Part shown: positions 43,727 through 52,761 of the stretch, in pieces
Layout: the number at the start of each line of letters is the position of its first letter
Numbering within the stretch: the first letter of the stretch is position 1
Origin: Galbibacter sp048266365
GTDB taxonomy: Bacteria; Bacteroidota; Bacteroidia; Flavobacteriales; Flavobacteriaceae
DNA length: 64,000 nucleotides
Assembly: GCF_048266365.1 (NCBI RefSeq)
Contig: NZ_JBLWZP010000006.1
Span: 156,980 to 220,979 of the forward strand
Reading direction: 5' to 3'
The notes under the pieces: model-generated
What the model saw: only the letters and a program-made list of their open reading frames with translations
Told to the model about the DNA's origin: nothing
The model's database searches: none
Translations under genes and position numbers: made by a program

Positions 43727-44449
43727 ATGTCAACATCCAACTTATTTGGAAGATTATATCTCATCCCTACTACATTAGGTAACAATGACCCAATGGAAGT
43801 ATTACCGATCTCGGTAAAACACTTGATAGACAGCACGGATTACTTTATCGTTGAAAATGAAAAAACGGTACGAAAGTTTATTAAAAAAATAAGTCCTGAG
43901 AAGTCTCAACAGAATCTCAAATTAGAAACGCTAAACAAACATACTGCCCCCGAGGCATTATTAAGCTATTTAAAGCCTTGTTTTGAAGGTTTTGACCTCG
44001 GAGTCATTTCTGAGGCGGGATGTCCAGGAGTAGCAGATCCTGGAGCTGAAATGGCGTCCCTAGCACATCAGAAAGGAATCCAGGTGGTTCCTATGGTTGG
44101 CCCTTCCTCTATTCTAATGGCACTTATGGCTAGCGGAATGAATGGACAGAGCTTTGCCTTTAACGGTTACCTTCCTATAGATAAGGCAGAAAAAAAGAAA
44201 GCGCTCAAACAATTGGAGAAACGCTCATCAGATTTAAATCAGTCGCAAATATTTATGGAAACTCCTTATAGAAATGACAAACTCCTAAAGGATTTGATTT
44301 CCATATTACAACCACAGACCCGGCTCACTGTAGCCGCTGACATCACCTTAGCAGATGAATTTATAAAAACCAAAACTATACAACAGTGGAAATCCTCGAC
44401 AGTGGACTTGCACAAACGTCCTACAATTTTCGTCCTTCATTCAAACTAA
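43727..44449 (+). CDS. RsmI-like SAM-dependent methyltransferase (short form)
   Basis: A 240-residue tetrapyrrole-methylase-fold enzyme of the RsmI (16S rRNA C1402 2'-O-methyltransferase) type. It has GRLYLIPTTLGN at the start, GVISEAGCPGVADPGAE and VVPMVGPSSILMALMASG in the SAM region. True RsmI is usually about 40 residues longer, and the C-terminal part looks reduced; the short Bacteroidota form is often annotated only as an SAM-dependent methyltransferase. The target is therefore uncertain. It follows the phosphatase after 28 bp, so the two may be cotranscribed with dnaA. Confidence 0.8.
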   Translation: MSTSNLFGRLYLIPTTLGNNDPMEVLPISVKHLIDSTDYFIVENEKTVRKFIKKISPEKSQQNLKLETLNKHTAPEALLSYLKPCFEGFDLGVISEAGCPGVADPGAEMASLAHQKGIQVVPMVGPSSILMALMASGMNGQSFAFNGYLPIDKAEKKKALKQLEKRSSDLNQSQIFMETPYRNDKLLKDLISILQPQTRLTVAADITLADEFIKTKTIQQWKSSTVDLHKRPTIFVLHSN

Positions 44450-44472
44450 ATACAATCTCGCCAAATAATGAA

Positions 44473-44507
44473 CAAAAAAAAAGCCTCGAAATTAATATCT
44501 CAAGGCT
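44473..44507 (-). terminator. Intrinsic terminator of the transglycosylase-like gene
   Basis: Stem AGCCTCGA/TCAAGGCT (one mismatch) with a 10-nt loop; on the minus strand it runs into a T9 tract. It lies 26 bp after the gene's stop. Confidence 0.8.
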
Positions 44508-44532
44508 CCAGTTCTAATCGCTATATGCTATT

Positions 44533-45183
44533 TTATATCTTGGCTGCTTTTTCAGCTTTAATATGTGTAACATCATATCCAGCGAATTTCTTCATATAAT
44601 ACCGTATAGAGGCACCATTAGCATCCTCAAACCCACTGGCACCATGAGTACGCAAATAACGTTTCACATTTCCAGGGCCTGCAAGGTGAGCTGCTGCCAA
44701 TATTCCTGATTCAGTAACTTTAACACCGTTGAATACCCGTCCAACGTACCATTTTATTCCTCTTCGCAATACCCATTTATTTCGTTCAAGATTAGTTATA
44801 AATGCACGCTCTTGAAGCTCAGGATCATTTAAAAAATCCGAATTGGAATGGATACCGATGGTGCGTAATGTAGAAGTTCCGAACTGATATTTCCCCATAT
44901 AACCAAATTGATTAACGGTAAAATAATCACCTCTGGATTCTTTAAAGGCTAAAGCCTCTTTAAATCCGTTAAAAGATTTTCCTAAAAATGGAGGTTGTTC
45001 GAATTCTTTAATGGTTTGGTCTTCTTCCATTGACACAGTGTAGGCCAATAAACCAGTTACCTTATTCGCATCATGCAGCGTAACTTCTCGCTTTTGAATT
45101 GCAGAAAAGCCGAAACTTAGTATAAGTGTCAAAACTAAAACAGCTACTAAAACATTGAATTTTAATACTTGTTTTTTATTCAT
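44533..45183 (-). CDS. Lytic transglycosylase-like cell-wall protein
   Basis: A 216-residue protein with an N-terminal membrane segment (FNVLVAVLVLTLILSFGFSA), likely a signal anchor. The rest resembles soluble lytic transglycosylase or lysozyme-like folds: ALAFKESRGDYF would carry the catalytic Glu, and QFGYMGKYQFGTSTL and LAAAHLAGPGNVKRYL are typical of the family. Action on peptidoglycan is inferred from these motifs. It has its own terminator and lies 119 bp downstream of mltG in the same orientation. Confidence 0.8.
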   Translation of the reverse strand: MNKKQVLKFNVLVAVLVLTLILSFGFSAIQKREVTLHDANKVTGLLAYTVSMEEDQTIKEFEQPPFLGKSFNGFKEALAFKESRGDYFTVNQFGYMGKYQFGTSTLRTIGIHSNSDFLNDPELQERAFITNLERNKWVLRRGIKWYVGRVFNGVKVTESGILAAAHLAGPGNVKRYLRTHGASGFEDANGASIRYYMKKFAGYDVTHIKAEKAAKI

Positions 45184-45302
45184 TATAACTAATTTCTTTA
45201 AGACTTACATCAACGTTTAGGATTGCTTAAAATTGAGCGGGCAAATATACGAAATTTTTAATAAACAGAAAATCAATACGTTAAAACTATCATAATTTAA
45301 AA

Positions 45303-46346
45303 CTATCGCCTAATATCAGTGGAATTGAGCCACTTCACATAGCTTTGCTTGTTACGATTATGCTGGGATAAGGTTTTCGCGAATTTGTGATATCCGAACT
45401 TCTCAACATCCGCAACAAAATAAAGATAATCATTTTTTTCGTAATTTAATACAGCATCCACAGCTGAAATATCAGGCATAGCAATTGGTCCTGGTGGAAC
45501 TCCAGAATATTTATAGGTATTATACGGAGAGTCCAATTCTAAATCTTTATATAAAACTCTTTTTATGATGGTATCAAAGTCCCCTGATTCCTTTTTAATC
45601 GCAAAAATAACTGTTGGATCTGCTTGAAGCAGCATGTTTTTATTCAGGCGATTCATGTATACTCCTGCCACCCGTGGACGTTCATCCACCTTAGCCGTCT
45701 CCTTATGCACAATTGAAGCTAGTGATACCACCTCTAAAGGCGTTAATCCTATTTCTTTAGCTTTAGCAACCCGCTGGTCATTCCAAAAACGCTTGTACTC
45801 CTTATACATACGATCTCTAAATTCTTGCGCAGAAGTATTCCAAAAGAACTCATAGCTATTGGGCACGTACATAGCCAGTGCTGTACCAAATTCAAAACCT
45901 TTAGCTTTTAAAAACTTAGCATCTTTAAATTCCGCTAATAATGATAAGCTATCAGCCTCGATCTGAGCTGAAATTCTTCCGGCAAGTCGCTCTAGTGTCT
46001 CTTGGTTGTTAAAAGATAATTGTATTGGAATATTTCTACTTCTAAGACTATTGATAATATCATTGTTATTCATCCCTTTCTCGATAGCATACTTCCCAGG
46101 CCTTACATTAGTGACATAGGATTTGCGTTTGGCTACAGCCAGAAAGGTGTTTTTATTTTCAAGTAATGGTTCCAATTGATCCAGAACAGCATTAAAGTTA
46201 TCATTCGACCGTATATAGATAAAAGCTTTATCATTCTCAAAAGCCGTATTGGGAACAAAAACTGCATTATAAACAAAATAAGCAAAGGCCATGCCTGCAA
46301 TGGCTCCTATTATAACAACGGCTAAAAGTATTTTTCTTATGTACAT
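45303..46346 (-). CDS. mltG: Endolytic transglycosylase MltG
   Basis: Inner-membrane endolytic transglycosylase that cuts nascent glycan strands and so ends peptidoglycan polymerisation. An N-terminal membrane helix (ILLAVVIIGAIAGMAFAYFVY) leads to the YceG-like domain; SIVHKETAKVDERPRVAGVY holds the catalytic Glu, and ADPTVIFA and KYSGVPPGPIAMP are family signatures. Length of 347 residues is normal. Its start shares one base with the stop of the GNAT gene upstream (TAATG), so it is translationally coupled. Confidence 0.96.
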   Translation of the reverse strand: MYIRKILLAVVIIGAIAGMAFAYFVYNAVFVPNTAFENDKAFIYIRSNDNFNAVLDQLEPLLENKNTFLAVAKRKSYVTNVRPGKYAIEKGMNNNDIINSLRSRNIPIQLSFNNQETLERLAGRISAQIEADSLSLLAEFKDAKFLKAKGFEFGTALAMYVPNSYEFFWNTSAQEFRDRMYKEYKRFWNDQRVAKAKEIGLTPLEVVSLASIVHKETAKVDERPRVAGVYMNRLNKNMLLQADPTVIFAIKKESGDFDTIIKRVLYKDLELDSPYNTYKYSGVPPGPIAMPDISAVDAVLNYEKNDYLYFVADVEKFGYHKFAKTLSQHNRNKQSYVKWLNSTDIRR

Positions 46347-46870
46347 TAGTGATTGATCTTTTGATAAAGAATTTCATTTTGATATTTCCCAGAAGTATAG
46401 TGCCAATCTTTTTTAATTCCTATACGTTCAAAGCCCAAATTAGAGAACAGATAAATACTCGGCTCATTCTCCTGTGAAATATTAGCGTAGAGTTGGTGTA
46501 AATTCAAATGATTGAAGGCATAATCTATAAGAAGCGAGAGCGCTTCTTTTCCGATTCCTCTATTTCTATTGGCCTCTTCAAGTACAATGATACCTACTCC
46601 TGCTCTGTGGTGTTGAGGATTGAAGTCATATAAATCAATAAGTCCTAACAGATGGTCGTTGTAATCTGAAATAGCCAGTCGAAGTTGTTTAACCTCGAAG
46701 ATGTCTTTATGACTATTGGCCAAATATTGTTTTAATATATACTTAGAGTATGGTGCTAGTGTCTCACTGACCTCCCATACATTTTCATCATTTTCCAAAG
46801 TGAATAGAAATTCGAGATCCTCTGGTTCCAGAGCTCTTAAATAAATATTTTTTCCTGATAAACTAATCAT
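46346..46870 (-). CDS. GNAT family N-acetyltransferase (RimJ-like)
   Basis: A 174-residue acetyltransferase resembling the RimJ/RimL branch: NIYLRALEPEDLEFLFTLE at the start, the acetyl-CoA loop EEANRNRGIGKEALSLLI (about 100-117) and NEPSIYLFSNLGFERIG at the end. The acceptor is unknown, possibly a protein N-terminus or small amine. It overlaps dapF and mltG by one base on each side (TAATG), giving a compact dapF-GNAT-mltG operon. Confidence 0.88.
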   Translation of the reverse strand: MISLSGKNIYLRALEPEDLEFLFTLENDENVWEVSETLAPYSKYILKQYLANSHKDIFEVKQLRLAISDYNDHLLGLIDLYDFNPQHHRAGVGIIVLEEANRNRGIGKEALSLLIDYAFNHLNLHQLYANISQENEPSIYLFSNLGFERIGIKKDWHYTSGKYQNEILYQKINH

Positions 46871-47646
46871 TACACCTTAATTATACCTTTAAAAACTTGA
46901 ATAGCCGGTCCTACTAAATATATAGTAGTATAACCCGTTGCACTTTTTACAAAAGAAACATTTAAATCACCTCCCGGTGTTTTTAATTGTACCTGCTCTG
47001 AAGTTGTCATTCCTTTTTCATGCATCGCCAAGGCCACTGCAGTGACTCCTGTACCGCAAGATAAAGTTTCATCTTCCACACCTCTTTCATAGGTTCGAAC
47101 ATGAAATGTATTATCACCTAAGGGTTGTACAAAATTGATATTACTCCCTGCGCTTCCGTATTTTCCGTAGCGAAGTTTGGCACCTTCGACCTTGATATCG
47201 AGATCTTCCAATCCTTTAACCAGCTGAACATGATGCGGAGAACCTGTATTTAAAAAGCTATGTGTACTAAAACTATCAATTTTTTCCACGTCTTTCATGG
47301 CTAGACTCACCATACCATCATTAATTTTTGCTTGGTGTAAACCATCAACAGCATTAAAAGTACAGTTGTCTTGGACAATTCCTAAGAAATTAGCAAATGC
47401 CACTAAACAACGTCCTCCATTTCCACACATGGAACTTGGATTCCCATCGGAATTATAGTATACCATTTCAAAATCGAGATCTTGAGCGTCCTCCAAAAGG
47501 ATAAGGCCGTCTGCACCTATTCCAAATTTACGATCACATAAAAAACGAACAAGATCCACGTTGTCCTTTGGAAAATCACCTTTGCGATTATCAATCATGA
47601 TAAAGTCATTTCCTGTTCCCTGGTATTTATAAAAATTAACCTCCAT
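46870..47646 (-). CDS. dapF: Diaminopimelate epimerase
   Basis: Converts LL- to meso-diaminopimelate for peptidoglycan and lysine. The two catalytic cysteines lie in SSMCGNGGRC (Cys74) and TLSCGTGVTAVALA (Cys197), and the N-terminus has KYQGTGNDFIMID. Length of 258 residues is normal. It is the first gene of a dapF-GNAT-mltG operon, which groups precursor synthesis with a wall-cutting enzyme. Confidence 0.97.
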   Translation of the reverse strand: MEVNFYKYQGTGNDFIMIDNRKGDFPKDNVDLVRFLCDRKFGIGADGLILLEDAQDLDFEMVYYNSDGNPSSMCGNGGRCLVAFANFLGIVQDNCTFNAVDGLHQAKINDGMVSLAMKDVEKIDSFSTHSFLNTGSPHHVQLVKGLEDLDIKVEGAKLRYGKYGSAGSNINFVQPLGDNTFHVRTYERGVEDETLSCGTGVTAVALAMHEKGMTTSEQVQLKTPGGDLNVSFVKSATGYTTIYLVGPAIQVFKGIIKV

Positions 47647-47779
47647 ATCCTCAATATAGTTCGTTCGTTTTGGTGAAGCAAATATTCAATTTCTCTTTAA
47701 ACCATTAAAACAATTGTTAAAATTTAACATACTTCTAACGGAAAAACAAATATACGCTTTTAAGCCAGTTATAAGTATT

Positions 47780-47797
47780 GTTAAAGTGCGTTAAAGT
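47780..47797 (+). repeat. Direct repeat GTTAAAGT with 10-bp period, upstream of htrA/degP
   Basis: Two copies of GTTAAAGT begin at 47780 and 47790, exactly one helical turn apart, about 65 bp before the protease start. A related 13-bp palindrome (GTTAAAATTTAAC, 47716-47728) lies further upstream. Possibly regulator sites. Confidence 0.5.
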
Positions 47798-47859
47798 TGT
47801 AAAGCCTAATTTTTTATAAAGTAATTTTAAATGTTAAATTTAATCATGAATCAATCGTA

Positions 47860-49266
47860 ATGAAAAATTTTTTTACCCTTTTATTCGTATCTGTTTTAGG
47901 TGGAGCACTTACTTTAGGTATCTATAAAGTTGCTTTTGAGAGTGAAACTCCCCTACTGGAAAGTTCCAATAACAAAGCTAAATTTATTACTGCCAACTAC
48001 ACCCCTTCTGCCTCGAATAATATTGACGATGTCAGTTTTATCGAAGCGGCTAATAAAACGGTTCACGCCGTGGTTCACGTTAAGAATTTGACCCTAAGTA
48101 AGGGGCCAAGCACTCTTTTTGATTTCTTTTATGGCAACAGCGGACAACCACGTGCCCAAGTAGGTACAGGATCGGGAGTAATTATATCCCCTGACGGTTA
48201 TATTGTTACTAACAATCACGTCATCGCAAATGCATCCAAACTTCAAGTAACCTTGAACAATAACAAATCCTATGCTGCTGAGCTCATAGGAGCAGATCCT
48301 GAGACGGATATAGCACTACTTAAAATTGAAGCAGATAATGACTTACCTTATCTGGCCTTTGGGGACTCAGACCAAATTCAACTTGGTGAGTGGGTATTGG
48401 CCGTGGGAAATCCATTCAATTTGACTTCCACTGTTACAGCAGGAATTATCAGTGCAAAAGCACGGGATCTAAATAGTCGAGATAATAACATTCAATCTTT
48501 TATTCAAACTGATGCTGCAGTAAACCCTGGTAATAGTGGTGGCGCATTAGTGAATACCCGTGGTGATTTAATTGGAATCAATACCGCAATCACTTCACAA
48601 ACAGGATCCTATATTGGTTATTCCTTCGCCGTCCCTAGTAATATCGCAAAAAAAGTGGTGGATGACATTATGGAATTTGGGGATGTTCAAATGGGAAGTT
48701 TAGGTGTCCGTGTACAAGATTTAAGTACAGGACAGGGTCTTGTTGATGGAATAACAGAATCTGAAGGCGTACTCGTTGGTGAGGTCTTTAAAAAATCCGG
48801 TGCAGCTAGGGCCGGTATTAAGGCAGGAGATATCATCAAAGAAATCGACCATATAAAAATTAGTAAATTCTCAGATTTGATTGGTTATATACGCAGTAAA
48901 AGACCTAATGAAAAAGTGAATCTTCTCCTGCTAAGGGATGGCAAACCATTAAACAAGACAGTTGAATTACTAGACAACAGCTCTTATGTGTATACTATTG
49001 AAGAAATTGGAATTTCTGTCCAAGAACAAACAGAATCTATCAAGGATCTTTTTAAAGGACAAAATGGTGTGCTGATTTTTGACACCAACGCTTATAATAG
49101 TCAACTAGGATTGAAAGGAAAACTACTTATTGGCATAAATGATGAAAAGGTTAAAAATATTGAGGATGTCAAAAGTGCAGTAGCAAAGGCACAACGATCC
49201 GGTGTAATGACCCTAGTGTTTATCAATCAGAACGGCGAACGAGAGCGACTAATCTACCGCAATTAA
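47860..49266 (+). CDS. degP: HtrA/DegP-type periplasmic serine protease
   Basis: Trypsin-like protease with PDZ domains that degrades misfolded envelope proteins. The catalytic triad is visible: His120 in VTNNHVIANA, Asp150 in DPETDIALLKI and Ser226 in NPGNSGGALVN. A membrane-targeting N-terminus (KNFFTLLFVSVLGGALTLGI) precedes the protease. Two PDZ domains follow (about 270-360, with AGIKAGDIIKEIDHIKIS, and 370-468). Length of 468 residues is normal. The gene has its own promoter region and terminator. Confidence 0.95.
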   Translation: MKNFFTLLFVSVLGGALTLGIYKVAFESETPLLESSNNKAKFITANYTPSASNNIDDVSFIEAANKTVHAVVHVKNLTLSKGPSTLFDFFYGNSGQPRAQVGTGSGVIISPDGYIVTNNHVIANASKLQVTLNNNKSYAAELIGADPETDIALLKIEADNDLPYLAFGDSDQIQLGEWVLAVGNPFNLTSTVTAGIISAKARDLNSRDNNIQSFIQTDAAVNPGNSGGALVNTRGDLIGINTAITSQTGSYIGYSFAVPSNIAKKVVDDIMEFGDVQMGSLGVRVQDLSTGQGLVDGITESEGVLVGEVFKKSGAARAGIKAGDIIKEIDHIKISKFSDLIGYIRSKRPNEKVNLLLLRDGKPLNKTVELLDNSSYVYTIEEIGISVQEQTESIKDLFKGQNGVLIFDTNAYNSQLGLKGKLLIGINDEKVKNIEDVKSAVAKAQRSGVMTLVFINQNGERERLIYRN

Positions 49267-49289
49267 AACATTTGATTTACATCTCTTAA

Positions 49290-49318
49290 AGAGCTTCATC
49301 GAAGAAGCTCTTTTTTTT
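49290..49318 (+). terminator. Intrinsic terminator of htrA/degP
   Basis: GAGCTTC/GAAGCTC stem with a 6-nt loop followed by eight T residues. Confidence 0.9.
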
Positions 49319-49352
49319 AGCTATAATATTTTACGAAAACGTTTGAAATATA

Positions 49353-49360
49353 TACTTTTG
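49353..49360 (+). promoter_or_regulatory. Promoter -7 element of gap
   Basis: TACTTTTG is an exact -7 match, 38 bp before the ATG. No -33 TTG at the expected distance. Confidence 0.45.
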
Positions 49361-49398
49361 CCAACGTTAAGATATTTCAAACAAGCTAAAAAACAACA

Positions 49399-50850
49399 AT
49401 GGTAACCACAACAAATTCGTATGAAAAAGAATTAGCTTTTCAGGCAGACCGCCGGAAAGCCAGCATCGAACTCATTAAAATCGTAAGCGATTTATGGTAT
49501 GAAAATGCAATTGAATTAGTCTTATTCAGAAATCAGCTCATCGACCAAAGCGTTAGCAAGGTCATGACCTTATACAAATATGCTGGAGACTTTGTAAACA
49601 AACCCATGTCCATTTTTGAATCTGTAGATATTGCTCAAGCCATTAAGAATATGAATCTACCTCCTGCAAAAATTGATATAGGTAAGCTGACTTATGAATA
49701 TCATATGAATGAAAATCATCTTTTTGATACCACTTCTTTTGTCATTGACAAACTTCGACATGCTAAAAACTCCAATGCCATTGAACCTAAAGACGTTGTA
49801 TTATATGGATTTGGTCGCATCGGAAGGGTCCTGGCTAGGGAGCTTATGCAAAACACAGGCATGGGTTCACAATTGCGCTTAAGAGCCGTAGTTATTCGAG
49901 GTGAAATCGATAAAGAAGCACTACTTAAACGGGCATCCTTACTAGAACATGATTCTGTTCACGGCATGTTTCATGGTACCGTTGCCATCGATGAACAAAA
50001 GAAAGCACTCATAATCAATGGTACTAGCGTGTTTTTTATTAGCGCTACTTCTCCAGAAGCAATGGATTACACCGCCTATGGTATTGAAAAAGCGCTGCTT
50101 ATCGATAATACCGGGGCATATAGGGATAAGAAATCTCTGAATAAACATCTCAAAGCAAAAGGCATAGAAAAAGTATTATTGACCGCACCGGGAAAGGATA
50201 TACCCAATATCATTTATGGGGTCAATCAAAAACAATACCCCTTGGATAAACACTCTATTTTCTCTGCCGCCTCCTGTACCACCAATGCTATTGCACCAAT
50301 ATTAAAGGTTGTTGAAGAGAGTCTAGGCATTAAAAAAGGTCACCTACAAAGTATACACGCCTATACCAATGATCAAAACTTGGTAGACAATATGCATCAT
50401 AAATACAGACGTGGAAGAGCTGCCGCAATCAATATGGTTATTACGGAAACTGGAGCTGGAAGTGCAATATCTAAGGCAATCCCAGCATTAAAAGGCAGGC
50501 TAACCTCTAATGCCATTAGGGTGCCGGTTCCTAATGGTTCATTAGCCATCATACATCTTGAATTGCAAAAGAAAACCACACTAAACACTATAAACACCAT
50601 TCTCAAGAAATACGCCCTGGAGGGCGATTTGGTAGAACAAATCAAATATTCGTTAAACAACGAACTGGTATCAAGCGATATCATTGGGGCTTCTGCGCCT
50701 GCTATTTACGATAGTAGCGCTACCATAGTGTCAAGCGACGGAAAAAATATAACGCTTTACATATGGTACGATAATGAATATGGCTACAGTCATCAAGTGA
50801 TGCGATTAGCCAAGCATATCGCAAAGGTAAGGCGATATACCTACTATTAA
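49399..50850 (+). CDS. gap: Glyceraldehyde-3-phosphate dehydrogenase, long form
   Basis: Oxidises glyceraldehyde-3-phosphate in glycolysis. The catalytic Cys is at about residue 293 in SAASCTTNAIAPIL, and the NAD Rossmann motif VLYGFGRIGRVLAREL is near residue 134. About 125 residues precede the Rossmann fold, with no signal peptide, where normal bacterial GapA has almost none; this long 480-residue form is, to my recollection, common in Bacteroidota. Whether it runs in glycolysis or gluconeogenesis, or prefers NAD or NADP, cannot be told. A terminator follows the gene. Confidence 0.93.
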   Translation: MVTTTNSYEKELAFQADRRKASIELIKIVSDLWYENAIELVLFRNQLIDQSVSKVMTLYKYAGDFVNKPMSIFESVDIAQAIKNMNLPPAKIDIGKLTYEYHMNENHLFDTTSFVIDKLRHAKNSNAIEPKDVVLYGFGRIGRVLARELMQNTGMGSQLRLRAVVIRGEIDKEALLKRASLLEHDSVHGMFHGTVAIDEQKKALIINGTSVFFISATSPEAMDYTAYGIEKALLIDNTGAYRDKKSLNKHLKAKGIEKVLLTAPGKDIPNIIYGVNQKQYPLDKHSIFSAASCTTNAIAPILKVVEESLGIKKGHLQSIHAYTNDQNLVDNMHHKYRRGRAAAINMVITETGAGSAISKAIPALKGRLTSNAIRVPVPNGSLAIIHLELQKKTTLNTINTILKKYALEGDLVEQIKYSLNNELVSSDIIGASAPAIYDSSATIVSSDGKNITLYIWYDNEYGYSHQVMRLAKHIAKVRRYTYY

Positions 50851-50853
50851 TAG

Positions 50854-50888
50854 ACAACACACCTTGGCGCATGCTAAGGTGTTGTTTA
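50854..50888 (+). terminator. Intrinsic terminator of gap
   Basis: ACAACAC-ACCTT pairs with AAGGTGTTGT (two-base bulge); a short T-rich tail follows. Confidence 0.75.
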
Positions 50889-51232
50889 TTTACATAAGTG
50901 ATCAGCAACTTAAAGTAAGCATTTGCCAAACTCCGACCCAAGCGGAGGTGCGAATTACAATAAATCATTTTGAACTGAGCATTACAAGTACTATTTAAAA
51001 GCTTTCTATCTGTTTACAAGGTAATAATAGCACTATTTTAAAGGAATTTTTACATAGAAGTAATTAGGCTAATTCTAATAAAATTCACTGATTATCAATA
51101 AGATTCCTAAATCGAGGCTAAAACATTGATAAACTTTTTTATTTTTACGAACAATAACTTAATATTGTGCTCGTTTGCACATAAACATTCACGGAATAGT
51201 AACCCCAAATAAACATTATTAACGCATTGACG
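50889..51232. other. Gene-free stretch upstream of the coiled-coil gene
   Basis: About 340 bp without a supported gene. It is AT-rich and contains one short inverted repeat (ACAATA/TATTGT, 51151-51168) and a TATTTTTA sequence near 51140 that is one base off the -7 consensus. No RNA gene or operon element was recognised. Confidence 0.6.
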
Positions 51233-51847
51233 ATGATGACGAAATTCTTTAAAGTAGCAATTCTTATTTTTTTAACCACATTTAATCTTCAGGCACAAGA
51301 GGAAGAAGCTGATGAGAAACTATCACTAACTACTGGTAGCATTGAAAATCAATTTGAGTATATTTTTCAAAAATCAAATAATTATCAGGACTACAAAGTG
51401 GTCAAAAAGAATTGGTTATACATTCTGAGAAATAACACCCTAGATTCGGTAAAACGTGTCGAAAACGAATTGCTGGTTTCTAAAAACTTATCTGCTGAAC
51501 AGGAAAAGAAGATAAATGAATTAAATGCACAATTAGCTGAAAGCAACAATAATCTCGCTAATGTAACTGAAGAAAAAGATAGCATTTCATTTTTCGGTGC
51601 CTTGATCAACAAGCCTGCCTATAAAGGTATTATGTGGGGAATCGTCGTTGTATTAGTGCTCATTTTAGGCTTATTCGTTTATAGGTTCAAAAATGCCAAT
51701 ATCATAACACAAGAGGCTAAAAAATCTTTATCTGAGCTAGAAGCAGAATATGAAGAACATCGTAGAAAAGCTTTAGAAAGAGAACAGAAAGCGCGGCGTC
51801 AACTACAAGACGAAATCAACAAACAAAAGCTTACAAAATCTAAGTAA
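51233..51847 (+). CDS. Membrane coiled-coil protein of unknown function
   Basis: A 204-residue protein with a signal-like N-terminus (FFKVAILIFLTTFNLQAQ), a predicted coiled coil over about residues 75-115 (SAEQEKKINELNAQLAESNN), a transmembrane helix (GIMWGIVVVLVLILGLFVY) and a second basic coiled coil at the C-terminus rich in Glu, Lys and Arg (EHRRKALEREQKARRQLQ). I know no family name for it. Start ATG 51233 was preferred over TTG 51227. Its place just before trmD and rplS may explain why homologues could be mislabelled as tRNA methyltransferase; it has no methylase motif. Confidence 0.8.
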   Translation: MMTKFFKVAILIFLTTFNLQAQEEEADEKLSLTTGSIENQFEYIFQKSNNYQDYKVVKKNWLYILRNNTLDSVKRVENELLVSKNLSAEQEKKINELNAQLAESNNNLANVTEEKDSISFFGALINKPAYKGIMWGIVVVLVLILGLFVYRFKNANIITQEAKKSLSELEAEYEEHRRKALEREQKARRQLQDEINKQKLTKSK

Positions 51848-51871
51848 ATAAGATTTAAGATATACCCAATT

Positions 51872-51903
51872 AAACTCCTTAATAGTTATTAAGGAGTTTT
51901 TTT
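51872..51903 (+). terminator. Intrinsic terminator before trmD
   Basis: A 13-bp stem (AAACTCCTTAATA and its complement) with a 2-nt centre, followed by seven T residues. It separates the coiled-coil gene from trmD. Confidence 0.88.
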
Positions 51904-51937
51904 ATTTGATAGGTTTTCTTTCTATCAAGCTTAGATG

Positions 51938-51945
51938 TACTTTTG
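51938..51945 (+). promoter_or_regulatory. Promoter -7 element of trmD
   Basis: TACTTTTG is an exact -7 match 22 bp before the trmD ATG. A palindrome GTACTTTAAAGTAC (51948-51961) lies between it and the start codon and could be an operator or early hairpin. Confidence 0.5.
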
Positions 51946-51967
51946 CAGTACTTTAAAGTACAAGGAG

Positions 51968-52654
51968 ATGAGAATTGATATCATAACAGTATTACCAGAA
52001 CTTCTAAGAAGTCCTTTTGAGGCCTCCATTTTAAAACGAGCTATCGACAAGGATCTGGTTACTGTGCATTTTCACAATTTGCGAGATTATAGCACCAACA
52101 ATTATAAAACGGTTGATGATTATCAATTTGGAGGTGGTGCCGGTATGGTTATGATGATCGAACCCATTGATAAGTGCATCAGTGAATTAAAAACGCAACA
52201 CGACTATGATGAAGTCATCTACATGACCCCAGACGGTGTGACCCTAAACCAAGGAGTGGCTAATACACTTTCTCTTTCCAAAAACCTTATTATTCTATGT
52301 GGACATTATAAAGGAGTGGATCAACGCGTCAGAGATCTCTTCGTTACCAAAGAAATATCCATTGGAGATTACGTATTATCAGGTGGTGAACTGGGTGCAG
52401 CCGTACTTTGTGATACCATAATAAGATTAATTCCAGGAGTTTTGGGCGACGAAACCTCTGCCCTAACGGATTCCTTTCAGGATGATCTATTAGCCCCACC
52501 TGTATATACCAGACCCGCCGAATATAAAGGACATAAAGTACCGGAAATTTTACTGAGTGGGAACTTTCCGAAAATTGAACAATGGCGCGAAGATCAAGCG
52601 TATCAGAGAACCAAAGAACGCAGACCCGATTTACTTGATAAAAATAATTTGTAA
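51968..52654 (+). CDS. trmD: tRNA (guanine-N1)-methyltransferase
   Basis: SPOUT-family methylase of tRNA G37, required for reading-frame maintenance. The knot that binds SAM is seen in ILCGHYKGVDQRV and SIGDYVLSGGELGA. The protein begins MRIDIITVLPELL, the family norm, which fixes the ATG at 51968 rather than an earlier frame position; AAGGAG directly abuts the start. Length of 228 residues is normal. It precedes rplS, a conserved arrangement. Confidence 0.97.
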   Translation: MRIDIITVLPELLRSPFEASILKRAIDKDLVTVHFHNLRDYSTNNYKTVDDYQFGGGAGMVMMIEPIDKCISELKTQHDYDEVIYMTPDGVTLNQGVANTLSLSKNLIILCGHYKGVDQRVRDLFVTKEISIGDYVLSGGELGAAVLCDTIIRLIPGVLGDETSALTDSFQDDLLAPPVYTRPAEYKGHKVPEILLSGNFPKIEQWREDQAYQRTKERRPDLLDKNNL

Positions 52655-52658
52655 AAAA

Positions 52659-52688
52659 TTGTATATTAACGAATAATGATTATTTTTG
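52659..52688 (+). promoter_or_regulatory. Promoter of rplS
   Basis: TTG at 52659-52661 and TATTTTTG at 52681-52688 are separated by 19 bp, a textbook Bacteroidota promoter. Transcription would start near 52695, giving a leader of about 65 nt for the ribosomal protein gene at 52762. Confidence 0.7.
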
Positions 52689-52761
52689 CAACCGATTTCA
52701 ACTAAACCTCTGACGAGAATCGTGAATGTTTACTTGAATTAATCTATATAAACGTTAAGAA

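Noticed and set aside
50397..50684. 95-codon ORF on the minus strand
   Set aside because: Antisense shadow of gap, no recognisable domain or start signal.
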